NCBI GenBank assembly: GCA_026415595.1
Contig: JAOAGU010000023.1
Coordinates: 1 to 13,477 of the forward strand
Reading direction: 5' to 3'
DNA from: Thermodesulfovibrio sp.
GTDB lineage: Bacteria; Nitrospirota; Thermodesulfovibrionia; Thermodesulfovibrionales; Thermodesulfovibrionaceae
DNA length: 13,477 nucleotides
The position numbers and the translations under genes were made by a program. This document shows positions 6,056 through 13,383 of this stretch, piece by piece. How positions within the stretch are numbered: position 1 is the first letter of the stretch; every line of letters begins with the position of its first letter. The notes under the pieces are model-generated. The model searched no databases. It was given only the letters and a program-made list of their open reading frames with translations, and had not been told where the DNA came from.

Positions 6056-8397
6056 TAAAAAAGAAAGCTCTTCAAGAGTTAGATTATTTTAGAATACTAA
6101 ATTTAATTAAAGAGTTTTCAAATTCAGAGGCTACAGCCAAGGCAATTAAGCAAATTTATCCCTTTGTGAGCATTGAGGATGCTGAAGCTGCTCTAAAAGA
6201 ATTTGAAGAAATAAAGGAATATTTTGATAAAGGAGGAGAAATTCCTCTTTCATCTTTCCCTGATATTTCTGATTTAATTCAGAGAGCATCAAAAGAAGGA
6301 GTTTTCTTTGAGGCATGGGAATTAACCAAATTTTTAGGGGTGTTAAGGATATTAGATAGAATTTATCCGTACATTGATAAGCTTTTAGCATTTCCCAATT
6401 TAACTAAAAAGATTAAGGATTTATTAGGTAATTATCTTTCAGTTGGACAGCCCTATTTACTTGAGAGACTTGAAAATACAGTGGATGAAGAGGGCAATAT
6501 TCTTGATACTGCTTCCTCTATGCTTAAATACCTGAGAAGACAGATAAAAATCATTGAAGAAAGAATAAAGGAAAAGCTTGAGGAGATTATAAATCGTAAA
6601 GAGATTAATGTTTTTCTTCAGGATAGGTTTATAACAAAAAGAAATGACCGTTGGGTTATTCCTATAAGAATGGATTCAAAGGGACAGATTAAAGGAAAGG
6701 TTCAGGATATATCTCGGTCTGGTGAGACAGCATTTATTGAACCTGAAGAAATATCTATACTTTCTAAAAAACTTGAAGAATTAAAGATTGAAGAGAGAGT
6801 AGAGGAGATAAGGATTTTAAGAGAACTTTCCCATGATATACATCAGATTAGTAAAACTCTTGAAAAAGAATTTAGTCTTCTTATATATCTTGATAAGCTT
6901 CACTCTATATACAGATTTTCTAATAAATTTAATGCAAATATATGTAAATTGACAAGAGAAAAGCATATCAGGCTCATTGATGCTAAGCATCCTCTTCTGA
7001 TGCTTTCAAAGGATAGAGTAGAACCACTTAATCTGGATTTAAGGGAAAAGACAATTCTTGTTATTACAGGACCTAATGCAGGTGGTAAAACTGTAACAAT
7101 AAAAACTGTAGGACTCCTTACAGCAATGGCTAATGCAGGGCTTCCAGTGCCTGCAAGTCCTTCGTCGTTGCTTCCCTTTGTTAGCTCTATTTATGTTGAC
7201 CTTTATCATGAAGGTTCTATTGAAGAACACCTCTCAAGCTTTGCCACACATGTAGTAACTTTAAGAGATATACTACAAGAAGCAGACCAAGAAAGTCTTG
7301 TTCTTCTTGATGAAATTGGAACAAATACAGACCCGGAAGAAGGCTCAGCTTTAGCATGTGCAATAATTGAAGAATTAAGAGACAGAGGCTGTTTTACTTT
7401 TGTTACAACTCATTTAAGTAAAGTAAAACTTTTTGCTGCCACACAGGAAGGATTAGAGATTGCTGCAATGCTTTTTGATGAGAAGACCATGACACCTCTC
7501 TACAGATTAAGCATGGGAAGCCTTACAACCTCCTATGCACTTGAAGTTGCTAAGAAATACGGATTTCCTGAAAGGCTTATTAAAAGAGCCTATGAGCTTA
7601 AAGGCACAGAGGATAAAAAGATTTATGAACTTATGAAAGAGCTTGAAAAGACAAAGGAAGAATATAGAATAAAAATTGAAGAAACAGAAAACATGAAAAA
7701 CGTTCTCTTAGCAGAAAAAGAAAGGCTGGAAAAGGAGTTGATAAGGATAGATGAAAAGAGAAAAAAAGTTATTGAAGAAGCAAAAATGCAAGCCCATAGT
7801 ATGCTTATAAAGCTTAAAAAAGAAATAAACCTGTTATATGAAGAAACAAAAAAGGCTGACAGGCGTAGGCTTAAGGAGCTGTCACAAAGAGTAACTGAAA
7901 TTTCAAAAGAGTTTCAGCCTGAGGATATAAAAAAGATAGAAGAAATAACTGTCGGAGATTTAGTCAAGATTAGGAGTCTGAATCTTTCAGGAAGAGTTTT
8001 AAAAGTTGAGGAAAGGAGAGCAAAAATTCAAACAGATACAGCACAGATAGAGACAACTCTTGAGGAGCTTGAAAAAATAGCTAATATTGATGAAGCAAAA
8101 CAAGGTGTTATTTTTGCTAATAAAGTTTTTACAAAAGTAAATAAGGAGGATTATACATTTAGAAAGCTTGATATAAGAGGAATGAGAGTTGATGAAGCTC
8201 TTTCACTTGTAGAAAGATTTCTAAATGAACTTTCTCTTGGAGAGATTTCAAAGGGATTAATAATTCATGGTATAGGAAAAGGTATTTTGAGAGATGCTAT
8301 TAGAGAATATCTCAAAGGTCACCCGATTGTAAAAACTTTTCAAAAGGGTAATCCCGATGAGGGTGGCGAAGCAGTTACTGTGGTTGAGTTAAGATGA
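6052..8397 (+). CDS. mutS2: Endonuclease MutS2
   Basis: MutS2 is an ATPase with a C-terminal Smr nuclease domain. Depending on species it suppresses homologous recombination by acting on branched DNA, or binds collided ribosomes and splits them (RqcU role in Bacillus). The 781 residues match the usual ~785. An N-terminal helical core and clamp precede Walker A GPNAGGKT (340-347) and Walker B with D420-E421 in LLDEIGTNTDPEEGSAL. A long Lys/Glu coiled coil follows (about 525-625), then a KOW-like linker and the Smr domain with LDIRG (706-710) and HGIGKG (739-744). The Smr motif is usually HGxGTG; Lys replaces Thr here. TTG 6052 is the start: GGAG lies eight bases upstream, and the N-terminus (MIKKKALQELDYFRIL) aligns with the beginning of the family. 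It overlaps the YtxH gene and the next gene by four bases each. Confidence 0.96.
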   Translation: MIKKKALQELDYFRILNLIKEFSNSEATAKAIKQIYPFVSIEDAEAALKEFEEIKEYFDKGGEIPLSSFPDISDLIQRASKEGVFFEAWELTKFLGVLRILDRIYPYIDKLLAFPNLTKKIKDLLGNYLSVGQPYLLERLENTVDEEGNILDTASSMLKYLRRQIKIIEERIKEKLEEIINRKEINVFLQDRFITKRNDRWVIPIRMDSKGQIKGKVQDISRSGETAFIEPEEISILSKKLEELKIEERVEEIRILRELSHDIHQISKTLEKEFSLLIYLDKLHSIYRFSNKFNANICKLTREKHIRLIDAKHPLLMLSKDRVEPLNLDLREKTILVITGPNAGGKTVTIKTVGLLTAMANAGLPVPASPSSLLPFVSSIYVDLYHEGSIEEHLSSFATHVVTLRDILQEADQESLVLLDEIGTNTDPEEGSALACAIIEELRDRGCFTFVTTHLSKVKLFAATQEGLEIAAMLFDEKTMTPLYRLSMGSLTTSYALEVAKKYGFPERLIKRAYELKGTEDKKIYELMKELEKTKEEYRIKIEETENMKNVLLAEKERLEKELIRIDEKRKKVIEEAKMQAHSMLIKLKKEINLLYEETKKADRRRLKELSQRVTEISKEFQPEDIKKIEEITVGDLVKIRSLNLSGRVLKVEERRAKIQTDTAQIETTLEELEKIANIDEAKQGVIFANKVFTKVNKEDYTFRKLDIRGMRVDEALSLVERFLNELSLGEISKGLIIHGIGKGILRDAIREYLKGHPIVKTFQKGNPDEGGEAVTVVELR

Positions 8398-8837
8398 AGG
8401 CAGTAGGTGTAATAGGAACTGGTAAGGCAGAAGAAGACCTCTTACAGTTAGCAGAAGAGGTAGGCAGACTTCTTGCAAAGCAGGGGGTTATTGTTATTAC
8501 AGGAGGGCTTGGTGGTGTGATGGAAGCAGCTTGTCGTGGAGCGACGCTTGAAGGAGGCATTACTGTTGGAATACTTCCCACGCTGAAGAAGGAAGATGCC
8601 AATCCCTTTGTAAAGATTCCAATTCCAACAGGCATGGGTGAGATGAGAAATGCTTTGATTGTAAGAGCATCTGATGCATTAATTGCAATTGGTGGAGAGT
8701 ATGGTACTTTAAGTGAGATAGCCTTTGCCTTAAAAACAGGTAAAAAGGTTGTAGGACTTAAAACATGGGACATAAATGGTGTAATTAAGGCATATTCACC
8801 AGATGAAGCTGTCAAGATAGCATTAGAATTTTTATGA
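8394..8837 (+). CDS. SLOG/LOG-like Rossmann protein, TIGR00725 type
   Basis: This 147-residue cytosolic protein has a single Rossmann domain related to the LOG and DprA nucleotide-binding fold. The visible motifs are VIGTGKAEED (6-15), GGLGGVMEAACRGA (37-50), RNALIV (85-90) and GGEYGTLSEIAFA (100-112). The last resembles the LOG active-site loop but has GGEYGTLSE rather than PGGxGTxxE. It fits the small TIGR00725 family, whose function is not established; nucleotide or nucleotide-derivative binding is expected from the fold. The ATG overlaps the TGA of mutS2 (ATGA) and no good Shine-Dalgarno precedes it, so it is probably translated by coupling to mutS2. It is a distant paralog of the LOG protein at 921-1589. 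Confidence 0.85.
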   Translation: MKAVGVIGTGKAEEDLLQLAEEVGRLLAKQGVIVITGGLGGVMEAACRGATLEGGITVGILPTLKKEDANPFVKIPIPTGMGEMRNALIVRASDALIAIGGEYGTLSEIAFALKTGKKVVGLKTWDINGVIKAYSPDEAVKIALEFL

Positions 8838-9265
8838 TAATTTTAAATAATGGTAAGGATTTATCTACGCAGATTTTTAAGCAGAAGTTTTGAAGAGATT
8901 GACTATTGAAATTTGAGAGAAAACTGAAAAAAGAAGAAGCATTCAATATGCTACCCGTAAAAGCAGATAAAAAACTGTTCAAGGTTAAAAATTCAAAGGC
9001 TTAACATCTTTCAAGCATCACCCCCTTAAGCGATAGCGTGAAGGAGGATAAAAAATATGTTGTATATCTACGGTAAGAAAAATGATAGTTTCACCTCCAG
9101 CAAATAAACAGATTTTAGAACTCATGAAATTATGGAAAGGAAAGACATTGAAAAGTGAGTAATGAATTGTCCCTGAGATTTTAAGGATTAAGAAAAAAAC
9201 AACCAATAGATTATTAAAAATTTTATATTATTTCATATGCATACTTACAGTTTAAGATTATACTT
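8838..9265. other. Gene-poor 428-base spacer with short broken frames
   Basis: No intact gene is seen between the SLOG gene and the convergent kdsA gene. There are only short plus-strand frames: 8850-8909 (19 aa), a TTG-initiated basic peptide at 8906-9004 (32 aa), 9057-9107 (16 aa, with GGAGG nine bases before its ATG) and 9082-9162 (26 aa). The frame of the last one reads back through two stops into the hairpin region, as a decayed gene would. An imperfect hairpin lies at 9021-9047 (CCCCCTT against AAGGAGG, GC inner pair, GATA loop), not followed by a T-run on either strand. The last ~60 bases are very AT-rich. I could not assign a family to any of these frames; a decayed small gene is the simplest reading, and a small RNA is possible. 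Confidence 0.45.
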
Positions 9266-10081
9266 TTAATAAAGACTTTTTACTACTGAGTAAACTGCAA
9301 GAAGAGATTCGAGAAGAGGTTTAAAATCCTTAAGGTGAAGCATATTTGCTCCGTCACAAAGGGCTTTGTCAGGTTTTGGATGAACTTCAAAAAAAAGTCC
9401 ATCAATACCGCAAGCGACTGCTGCCCTTGAAAGATAGGGAATAAATTCTCTCTGCCCGGATGAGCAAGACCCTGCGCCTCCGGGCAGTTGAACAGAATGG
9501 GTGGCATCAAAAACTACAGGCACTCCCATTGAGCGTATTATAGGAAAACTTCTAAAATCTACCACAAGATTGTTATAACCAAAGCTTGTTCCTCTTTCAG
9601 TAATCATTAATTTTTTATTACCTGTTGACTTAAATTTTTCAATTATATTTATCACATCCCACGGTGCAAGAAATTGTCCTTTTTTAATATTTACAGGTTT
9701 TCCTGTTTTGCCTGCTTCAACAATTAGGTCTGTCTGTCTACAAAGGAATGCAGGGATCTGAATTACATCAAGTACATCTTTTGCAATTCTTATCTCTTCC
9801 ACTGAGTGAGTGTCACTCAAAACAGGAACATCAAATTTTTCTTTAATTTTGCTTAATATTTCAAGACCCTTTCCTATTCCAGGTCCTCTATAAGACTTTA
9901 TTGATGAACGGTTTGCTTTGTCATAAGAAGATTTGAATATAAATGGTATTTTAAGGCTATCTGTAATTTTTCTTAGATATTCCGCAGTTTTGAAAACTAT
10001 TTTTTCGTTTTCAATAACACAGGGTCCAGCAATTAGAAATAGCCTATCTTTAGGTATTCTTAATTTGCCAATATTAAACAC
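9266..10081 (-). CDS. kdsA: 3-deoxy-8-phosphooctulonate (KDO-8-P) synthase, metal-dependent class
   Basis: KdsA condenses phosphoenolpyruvate with arabinose 5-phosphate to KDO-8-phosphate, the first committed step to the Kdo of lipopolysaccharide. The 271 residues cover a full TIM barrel. The landmarks are AGPCVIE (18-24), KSSYDKANRSS (50-60), YRGPG (64-68), DTHS (90-93), KKGQFLAPWD (133-142) and the ATHSVQLPGG segment (193-202). C21 with H195, E232 and D243 corresponds to the metal ligands of the Aquifex enzyme (Cys11, His185, Glu222, Asp233; E-to-D spacing of 11 kept). This places the protein in the metallo class rather than the E. coli class, which has Asn at the Cys position. The start is GTG (10079-10081), sharing one base with the TAG of the lipoprotein gene (TAGTG); an in-frame TGA lies 21 bases upstream and no ATG fits better. 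No clear Shine-Dalgarno is present, so coupling is likely. Confidence 0.95.
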   Translation of the reverse strand: MFNIGKLRIPKDRLFLIAGPCVIENEKIVFKTAEYLRKITDSLKIPFIFKSSYDKANRSSIKSYRGPGIGKGLEILSKIKEKFDVPVLSDTHSVEEIRIAKDVLDVIQIPAFLCRQTDLIVEAGKTGKPVNIKKGQFLAPWDVINIIEKFKSTGNKKLMITERGTSFGYNNLVVDFRSFPIIRSMGVPVVFDATHSVQLPGGAGSCSSGQREFIPYLSRAAVACGIDGLFFEVHPKPDKALCDGANMLHLKDFKPLLESLLAVYSVVKSLY

Positions 10082-11079
10082 TACTTTTTCTGCTGCAATT
10101 CAAATGCCTTTTTGGCTGCCTCTGCTGCCCGTTTAGCTTCCTCAGCAGCTTTTCTTGCTTCCTCAGCGGCACGCTTTGCTTCATCTATGTCTCTGTCTTT
10201 TTCTTTTTCCTCTACTTTAACTTTCTTAAAAGTTGGTGTAACAGTCGCTAATTTATAATTTTTGGTGTCCTCTGAGGCAATTGTCCAGTCACTTAAAATT
10301 ACAATATTTCCTGAATTTCTATCAGATATCCATATTTTGTTGTTAATCCATGCCATTCCTGCAGGCATTGATAAAGAGCTTAAATGTTGGGCAAAATGTT
10401 TAGGTATCAGAACAATTTCTACAACCTTGCCACTATTAGTATCGAGTTTTACTATTTTTACATTTTCTGAGGTTGTTTGTAAGAAATTAGGGTCTATAAT
10501 GCCAGCAATAATCAAATATTTACCATCCCAAGCCAAAGCTGTAGGGACTGTGACAGGTGATAAATATTCGGCAGCGACTGAGCCATCAGCAGTGTTTAGC
10601 TTGAATATTTTACCTCTTTTGGAATCTGCTGCCCAAAGATATTCTCCATCAAAAGTTATGTCTTCAAGATATACAGCAGGAATATTAATTTTTCTTACAA
10701 CATCACCTTGAGGAGAAATTTTAAGGATTCTTTTATTTGCTGCGTCTGCAACCCATATGTATCCAGTGCCTCCTGAAGTTTTCTCCCATGCTAAACCAGT
10801 TATATATGGTGGATTTTCCTTTGAAGTTATTGTTAGGGGATATCTGTCAAAGAAATAATGTCCCTCATAGTTATAGATTGAACCTGTTGCAGCTGTATCA
10901 ATATTTTCTAAAAAGGCAACCAATCCTTCTTTTGCTATAATTAAGTTTTTACCATCCCAAGCAAGGGCTGAAGGACCTGTAGGAATCGTTTCTCCAACAC
11001 CAGCTACGTCAACTTTTACATATTCTGTACATGCAGTAAGAGTTAATAACATAATAAATAAAAATAAATATCTAAGCAT
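10081..11079 (-). CDS. Beta-propeller lipoprotein with C-terminal heptad-repeat helix
   Basis: This is a 332-residue secreted lipoprotein. The signal peptide (1-16) ends in the lipobox LTAC, giving lipid-modified C17; the following residue is Thr rather than Asp, so outer-membrane sorting is plausible. Residues ~30-275 contain repeated propeller-blade motifs of NHL/SMP-30 style: ALAWDGKNLIIA, GLAWEKTSGGTGYIWVAD, DITFDGEYLWAAD, ALAWDGKYLIIA and GMAWINNKIWISD. A charged linker (about 285-299) leads to four Ala/Glu/Lys heptads (300-327: EAKRAAE, EARKAAE, EAKRAAE, AAKKAFE) and a QQKK end, which should form an amphipathic helix or coiled coil. The function is unknown; a periplasmic binding or scaffold role is inference. 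AAGGAGG lies eight bases before ATG 11079, 16 bases after bioA. It sits between bioA and kdsA in one unit, with no obvious pathway link to either. Confidence 0.8.
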   Translation of the reverse strand: MLRYLFLFIMLLTLTACTEYVKVDVAGVGETIPTGPSALAWDGKNLIIAKEGLVAFLENIDTAATGSIYNYEGHYFFDRYPLTITSKENPPYITGLAWEKTSGGTGYIWVADAANKRILKISPQGDVVRKINIPAVYLEDITFDGEYLWAADSKRGKIFKLNTADGSVAAEYLSPVTVPTALAWDGKYLIIAGIIDPNFLQTTSENVKIVKLDTNSGKVVEIVLIPKHFAQHLSSLSMPAGMAWINNKIWISDRNSGNIVILSDWTIASEDTKNYKLATVTPTFKKVKVEEKEKDRDIDEAKRAAEEARKAAEEAKRAAEAAKKAFELQQKK

Positions 11080-11095
11080 TTCTACATCCTCCTTT

Positions 11096-12460
11096 TTATG
11101 ACGTTATTTCAATTATACAAAGTTTTATCACGTCAAGCAACCTTTCAAGGTTTTTTTCTGAAATAACAAGTGGAGGCATAATAACTATTATATCTCCGAG
11201 TGGTCTTAACCATACACCATATTTTCTTGCTGATTTAACAATCTTCCAGCCAGTTTGCTCTTTATAAGGAAAAGTTTCCTTTGTTAATTTGTCTTTTACA
11301 ATTTCTATTCCTGCAATCATTCCCTTTTGTCTTATCTCTCCTACATGGTTGAGTTTAGATATTTCTTTAAGTTTTTTTCTTAATAGCTCAATTTTCTTAG
11401 AGAGTTTTTCAACTGTCTTATCTTTTTCAAATATTTCAAGATTAGCAATTGCTGCTGCACAGGCAAGTGGATTTCCTGTGTAAGAATGACCATGATAAAA
11501 TGTTTTTCTTTCCTCTAATTCACCTAAAAAGGCATTGAAAATTTTTTCATTTGTAACTGTTACAGCAAGAGGTAAATAACCATTTGTTATTCCTTTACTA
11601 AGACAAATAATATCTGGTGTAACTTTTTCGTGTTCGCAGGCAAACATTTTGCCTGTTCTACCAAATCCTGTGGCAACCTCATCGGCAATTAGTAATATAT
11701 TATATTTGTTGCAAAGCTTTCTTAATCCTTTTAAATAATCCTGAGGCCAGACAATTATACCTCCTGCACATTGAACAATAGGTTCTACAATTACTGCAAT
11801 AATTCTTTCATGATTTTGTGTAAGTATCTTCTCCATTTCACTAAGACACGCCAGCCTACAAGATGGATAGTTAAGATTCAATTCACATCTGTAACAGTAA
11901 GGTGCAGGAGCTTGAATAGATTTGTTTAAAAGAGGCTTATATATTTGATGAAAAAGTTCTATTCCTCCAACGCTTACTGCTCCTATTGTGTCACCATGAT
12001 AGCCTTCTTTAAGACTTATAAAAGTGTCTTTATCCTTTATTCCTTGATTTAACCAAAATTGATAGGCAATTTTCATGGCAATTTCAACTGCTGTAGAGCC
12101 GTTATCAGAATAAAATATTTTAGTAAGGGGTTCACCCCAAGGGAGTTTTTTACTAAGAAGATCACCAAGTTTTTTTGCAAGAATTATACTTGTTTCATTA
12201 GATGCTCCCAGTAAAGTAGAATGGGCAATTTTGTCAATCTGTGCTTTCAATGCTTCATCTATCTCTGGTCTTCTATGTCCATGAATATTTACCCAAAGAG
12301 AGGATACTCCATCAAGATACCATTTGCCATCAATATCTTTTAGAAAGCAGTCTTTTCCTTCTATAAAAATTGTTGGTTCTTCTTCAAGCCATAACTTCAT
12401 TTGGGTAAATGGATGCCAAATATATTTTTTATCCCATTCAATAAGCTTTAGTTTATTCAT
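11096..12460 (-). CDS. bioA: 7,8-diaminopelargonate synthase (KAPA aminotransferase), BioA/BioK type
   Basis: This class III PLP aminotransferase converts 8-amino-7-oxononanoate to 7,8-diaminononanoate in biotin synthesis. It has 454 residues. The landmarks are WHPFTQM (15-21), NIHGHRRPEI (58-67), the PLP-phosphate segment YSDNGSTAVEIAMK (117-130), KEGYHGDT (151-158), IADEVATGFGRTGKMFACEH (258-277) with D260, the Schiff-base lysine K289 in LSKGITNG, and HGHSYTGNPLACA (323-335). F18 stands where the SAM-using E. coli enzyme has Tyr17. As far as I recall the Bacillus subtilis lysine-using enzyme, this protein resembles it at several segments, including AHSTLLG and HGHSYTGN, so lysine may be the amino donor. 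A cysteine cluster (C189, C192, C201, C205) lies in the middle. AAGGAG lies five bases before ATG 12460. No other bio gene is in the window. Confidence 0.92.
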   Translation of the reverse strand: MNKLKLIEWDKKYIWHPFTQMKLWLEEEPTIFIEGKDCFLKDIDGKWYLDGVSSLWVNIHGHRRPEIDEALKAQIDKIAHSTLLGASNETSIILAKKLGDLLSKKLPWGEPLTKIFYSDNGSTAVEIAMKIAYQFWLNQGIKDKDTFISLKEGYHGDTIGAVSVGGIELFHQIYKPLLNKSIQAPAPYCYRCELNLNYPSCRLACLSEMEKILTQNHERIIAVIVEPIVQCAGGIIVWPQDYLKGLRKLCNKYNILLIADEVATGFGRTGKMFACEHEKVTPDIICLSKGITNGYLPLAVTVTNEKIFNAFLGELEERKTFYHGHSYTGNPLACAAAIANLEIFEKDKTVEKLSKKIELLRKKLKEISKLNHVGEIRQKGMIAGIEIVKDKLTKETFPYKEQTGWKIVKSARKYGVWLRPLGDIIVIMPPLVISEKNLERLLDVIKLCIIEITS

Positions 12461-12477
12461 CCTGTCTCCTTTAAAAC

Positions 12478-12506
12478 TTCACTTTTACAATCAGTAGTGA
12501 TATTAT
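12478..12506 (+). promoter_or_regulatory. Possible promoter of the DsrE-like gene
   Basis: TTCACT (12478-12483), a 17-base spacer and TATTAT (12501-12506) would start transcription near 12513, leaving a leader of about 50 bases with the GGAGGG ribosome-binding site. Its -10 box overlaps the minus-strand TATAAT of bioA almost completely, so the two directions could compete. Both hexamers are imperfect. Confidence 0.3.
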
Positions 12507-12507
12507 A
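12502..12507 (-). promoter_or_regulatory. Probable -10 element of the bioA unit
   Basis: A perfect TATAAT lies on the minus strand, 42 bases before the bioA start, in a very AT-rich region. The best -35 partner is poor (ATGACT, plus 12527-12532, 19-base spacer), so this rests mainly on the -10 box and its position between divergent genes. I saw no BirA operator-like palindrome. Confidence 0.35.
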
Positions 12508-12562
12508 AAATAATTCATTTATTAAAAGTCATCAATTAATTTAGAATAGCTGGAGGGAAAAA

Positions 12563-12889
12563 ATGAAAATTGGAATTATTATTTCAACTAATGATGCAGA
12601 GACATTATGGAATGCCCTTCGTTTTGGTGTGTTATGTTTGAATATGGATTATGATAATGAAGTCACGATTTTCCTAAATTCCAAGGCAACAGCTTATGAA
12701 GAAGCTGATTCTGAAAAGTTCAATATAAAAGAGTTGGTTAAAAGTTTTGTGCTTGGAGGGGGAAAAATTATTGGATGTCAAAAAAGCATGGGATTCAGAG
12801 GGCTTGAAGGAAATGAATTTTGCCAAAAAGGCGGGCAGAAAGATTTATATGAATTGTTGGTTACAAGTGATAAGTTTATTTGTTTCTGA
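12563..12889 (+). CDS. DsrE/DsrF-like family protein
   Basis: This 108-residue cytosolic protein has the DsrE-like alpha/beta fold (sulfur-relay and peroxiredoxin-like family). It opens with IGIIISTNDAETLWNALRFG (3-22), a typical first strand and helix. Residues 65-91 (GGGKIIGCQKSMGFRGLEGNEFCQKGG) correspond to the family stretch that is commonly GGxIYACGTCLKxRG followed by CPVGG. C72 and C87 are kept, but the second Cys of the CxxC-like segment is Ser75 here. It ends with DLYELLVTSDKFI, as relatives do. Some relatives transfer sulfane sulfur, but many are uncharacterised, and the missing cysteine makes a standard sulfur relay less certain. GGAGGG lies five bases before ATG 12563. It is divergent from bioA and appears monocistronic, with a 40-base gap to the convergent gene at 12930. 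Confidence 0.8.
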   Translation: MKIGIIISTNDAETLWNALRFGVLCLNMDYDNEVTIFLNSKATAYEEADSEKFNIKELVKSFVLGGGKIIGCQKSMGFRGLEGNEFCQKGGQKDLYELLVTSDKFICF

Positions 12890-12929
12890 TCATTAAAATT
12901 TATTAGAGAAATTAACCCTTACAAAAGAT

Positions 12930-13382
12930 TTATCTTACTGATAAGACCTCAGCAATACGATAGAGATATTCCTGTAATTCTTGAGGTGAGAGACCTTCAG
13001 GTACAGTTTCATTTATGAGCATTGCTTTAAACATTTTTCTTATAAGTTCTGAAGGTGCATAGATTTTTATTTTTTCTCCAAGAGCTTCTGAATAGTTATG
13101 AATCAAAAAAGCCTCTGTATACCAGAGATCTTCTTTAAGGGGGTTAACTTCTGGACAGGATAGACTTTTTATTGTTTCAGGGATTGCATTGTTAGATATT
13201 ACTAATGCTCTTATGTCATTGTTTAGACTTTGAAGACCCTTTTCAGCAGGATTTTGTCCGAGCCTGTGTCTTCCTTTTGTTATGGGAGAAAATTTAGTTA
13301 TGTTAACTCCTGAGCAGTAAATATGTTTTTTATCATTGAAAGGTTTAATTACTAAGTAAAGGAAATCATTGATAAATTCCAT
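12930..13382 (-). CDS. Uncharacterised protein, 150 aa, coupled to an E1-like enzyme gene
   Basis: I do not recognise this protein. It has 150 residues, no signal peptide or membrane segment, and mixed alpha/beta character: a strand-rich start (FLYLVIKPF at 7-15, then KKHIYCSGVNITKF), a basic/polar stretch (KGRHRLGQNPAEKGLQ at 36-51), a strand (DIRALVISN at 56-64), and a helical C-terminus (SELIRKMFKAMLI at 111-123, SPQELQEYLYRIAEVL at 132-147). It contains two cysteines, C23 and C76. ATG 13382 lies one base after the TAA of the ThiF/MoeB-type gene and has no strong Shine-Dalgarno, so translation is probably coupled. Codon use and composition match the neighbours, and the frame is open throughout with no other gene possible here. 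A role together with the E1-like enzyme is inference from the coupling only. Confidence 0.7.
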   Translation of the reverse strand: MEFINDFLYLVIKPFNDKKHIYCSGVNITKFSPITKGRHRLGQNPAEKGLQSLNNDIRALVISNNAIPETIKSLSCPEVNPLKEDLWYTEAFLIHNYSEALGEKIKIYAPSELIRKMFKAMLINETVPEGLSPQELQEYLYRIAEVLSVR

Positions 13383-13383
13383 T

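Noticed and set aside
8375..8815. Minus-strand open frame of 146 codons opposite the SLOG gene
   Set aside because: The plus strand carries clear Rossmann motifs and overlaps mutS2 in the usual operon manner; the antisense frame shows no recognisable motif.
9021..9047. Hairpin as a rho-independent terminator
   Set aside because: The stem has an internal loop and a mismatch, and it is followed by A-rich sequence on the plus strand with no T-run on either strand.
10085..10195. Alanine/glutamate-rich DNA repeat at the lipoprotein 3' end as a mobile or CRISPR-like repeat
   Set aside because: The periodicity is 21 bases in frame and encodes protein heptads; it is coding repetition, not an array with spacers.
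10262..10711. Plus-strand open frame of 149 codons inside the lipoprotein gene
   Set aside because: It is antisense to a convincing lipoprotein with lipobox and propeller repeats, has no family motifs, and its composition is that of an antisense shadow.
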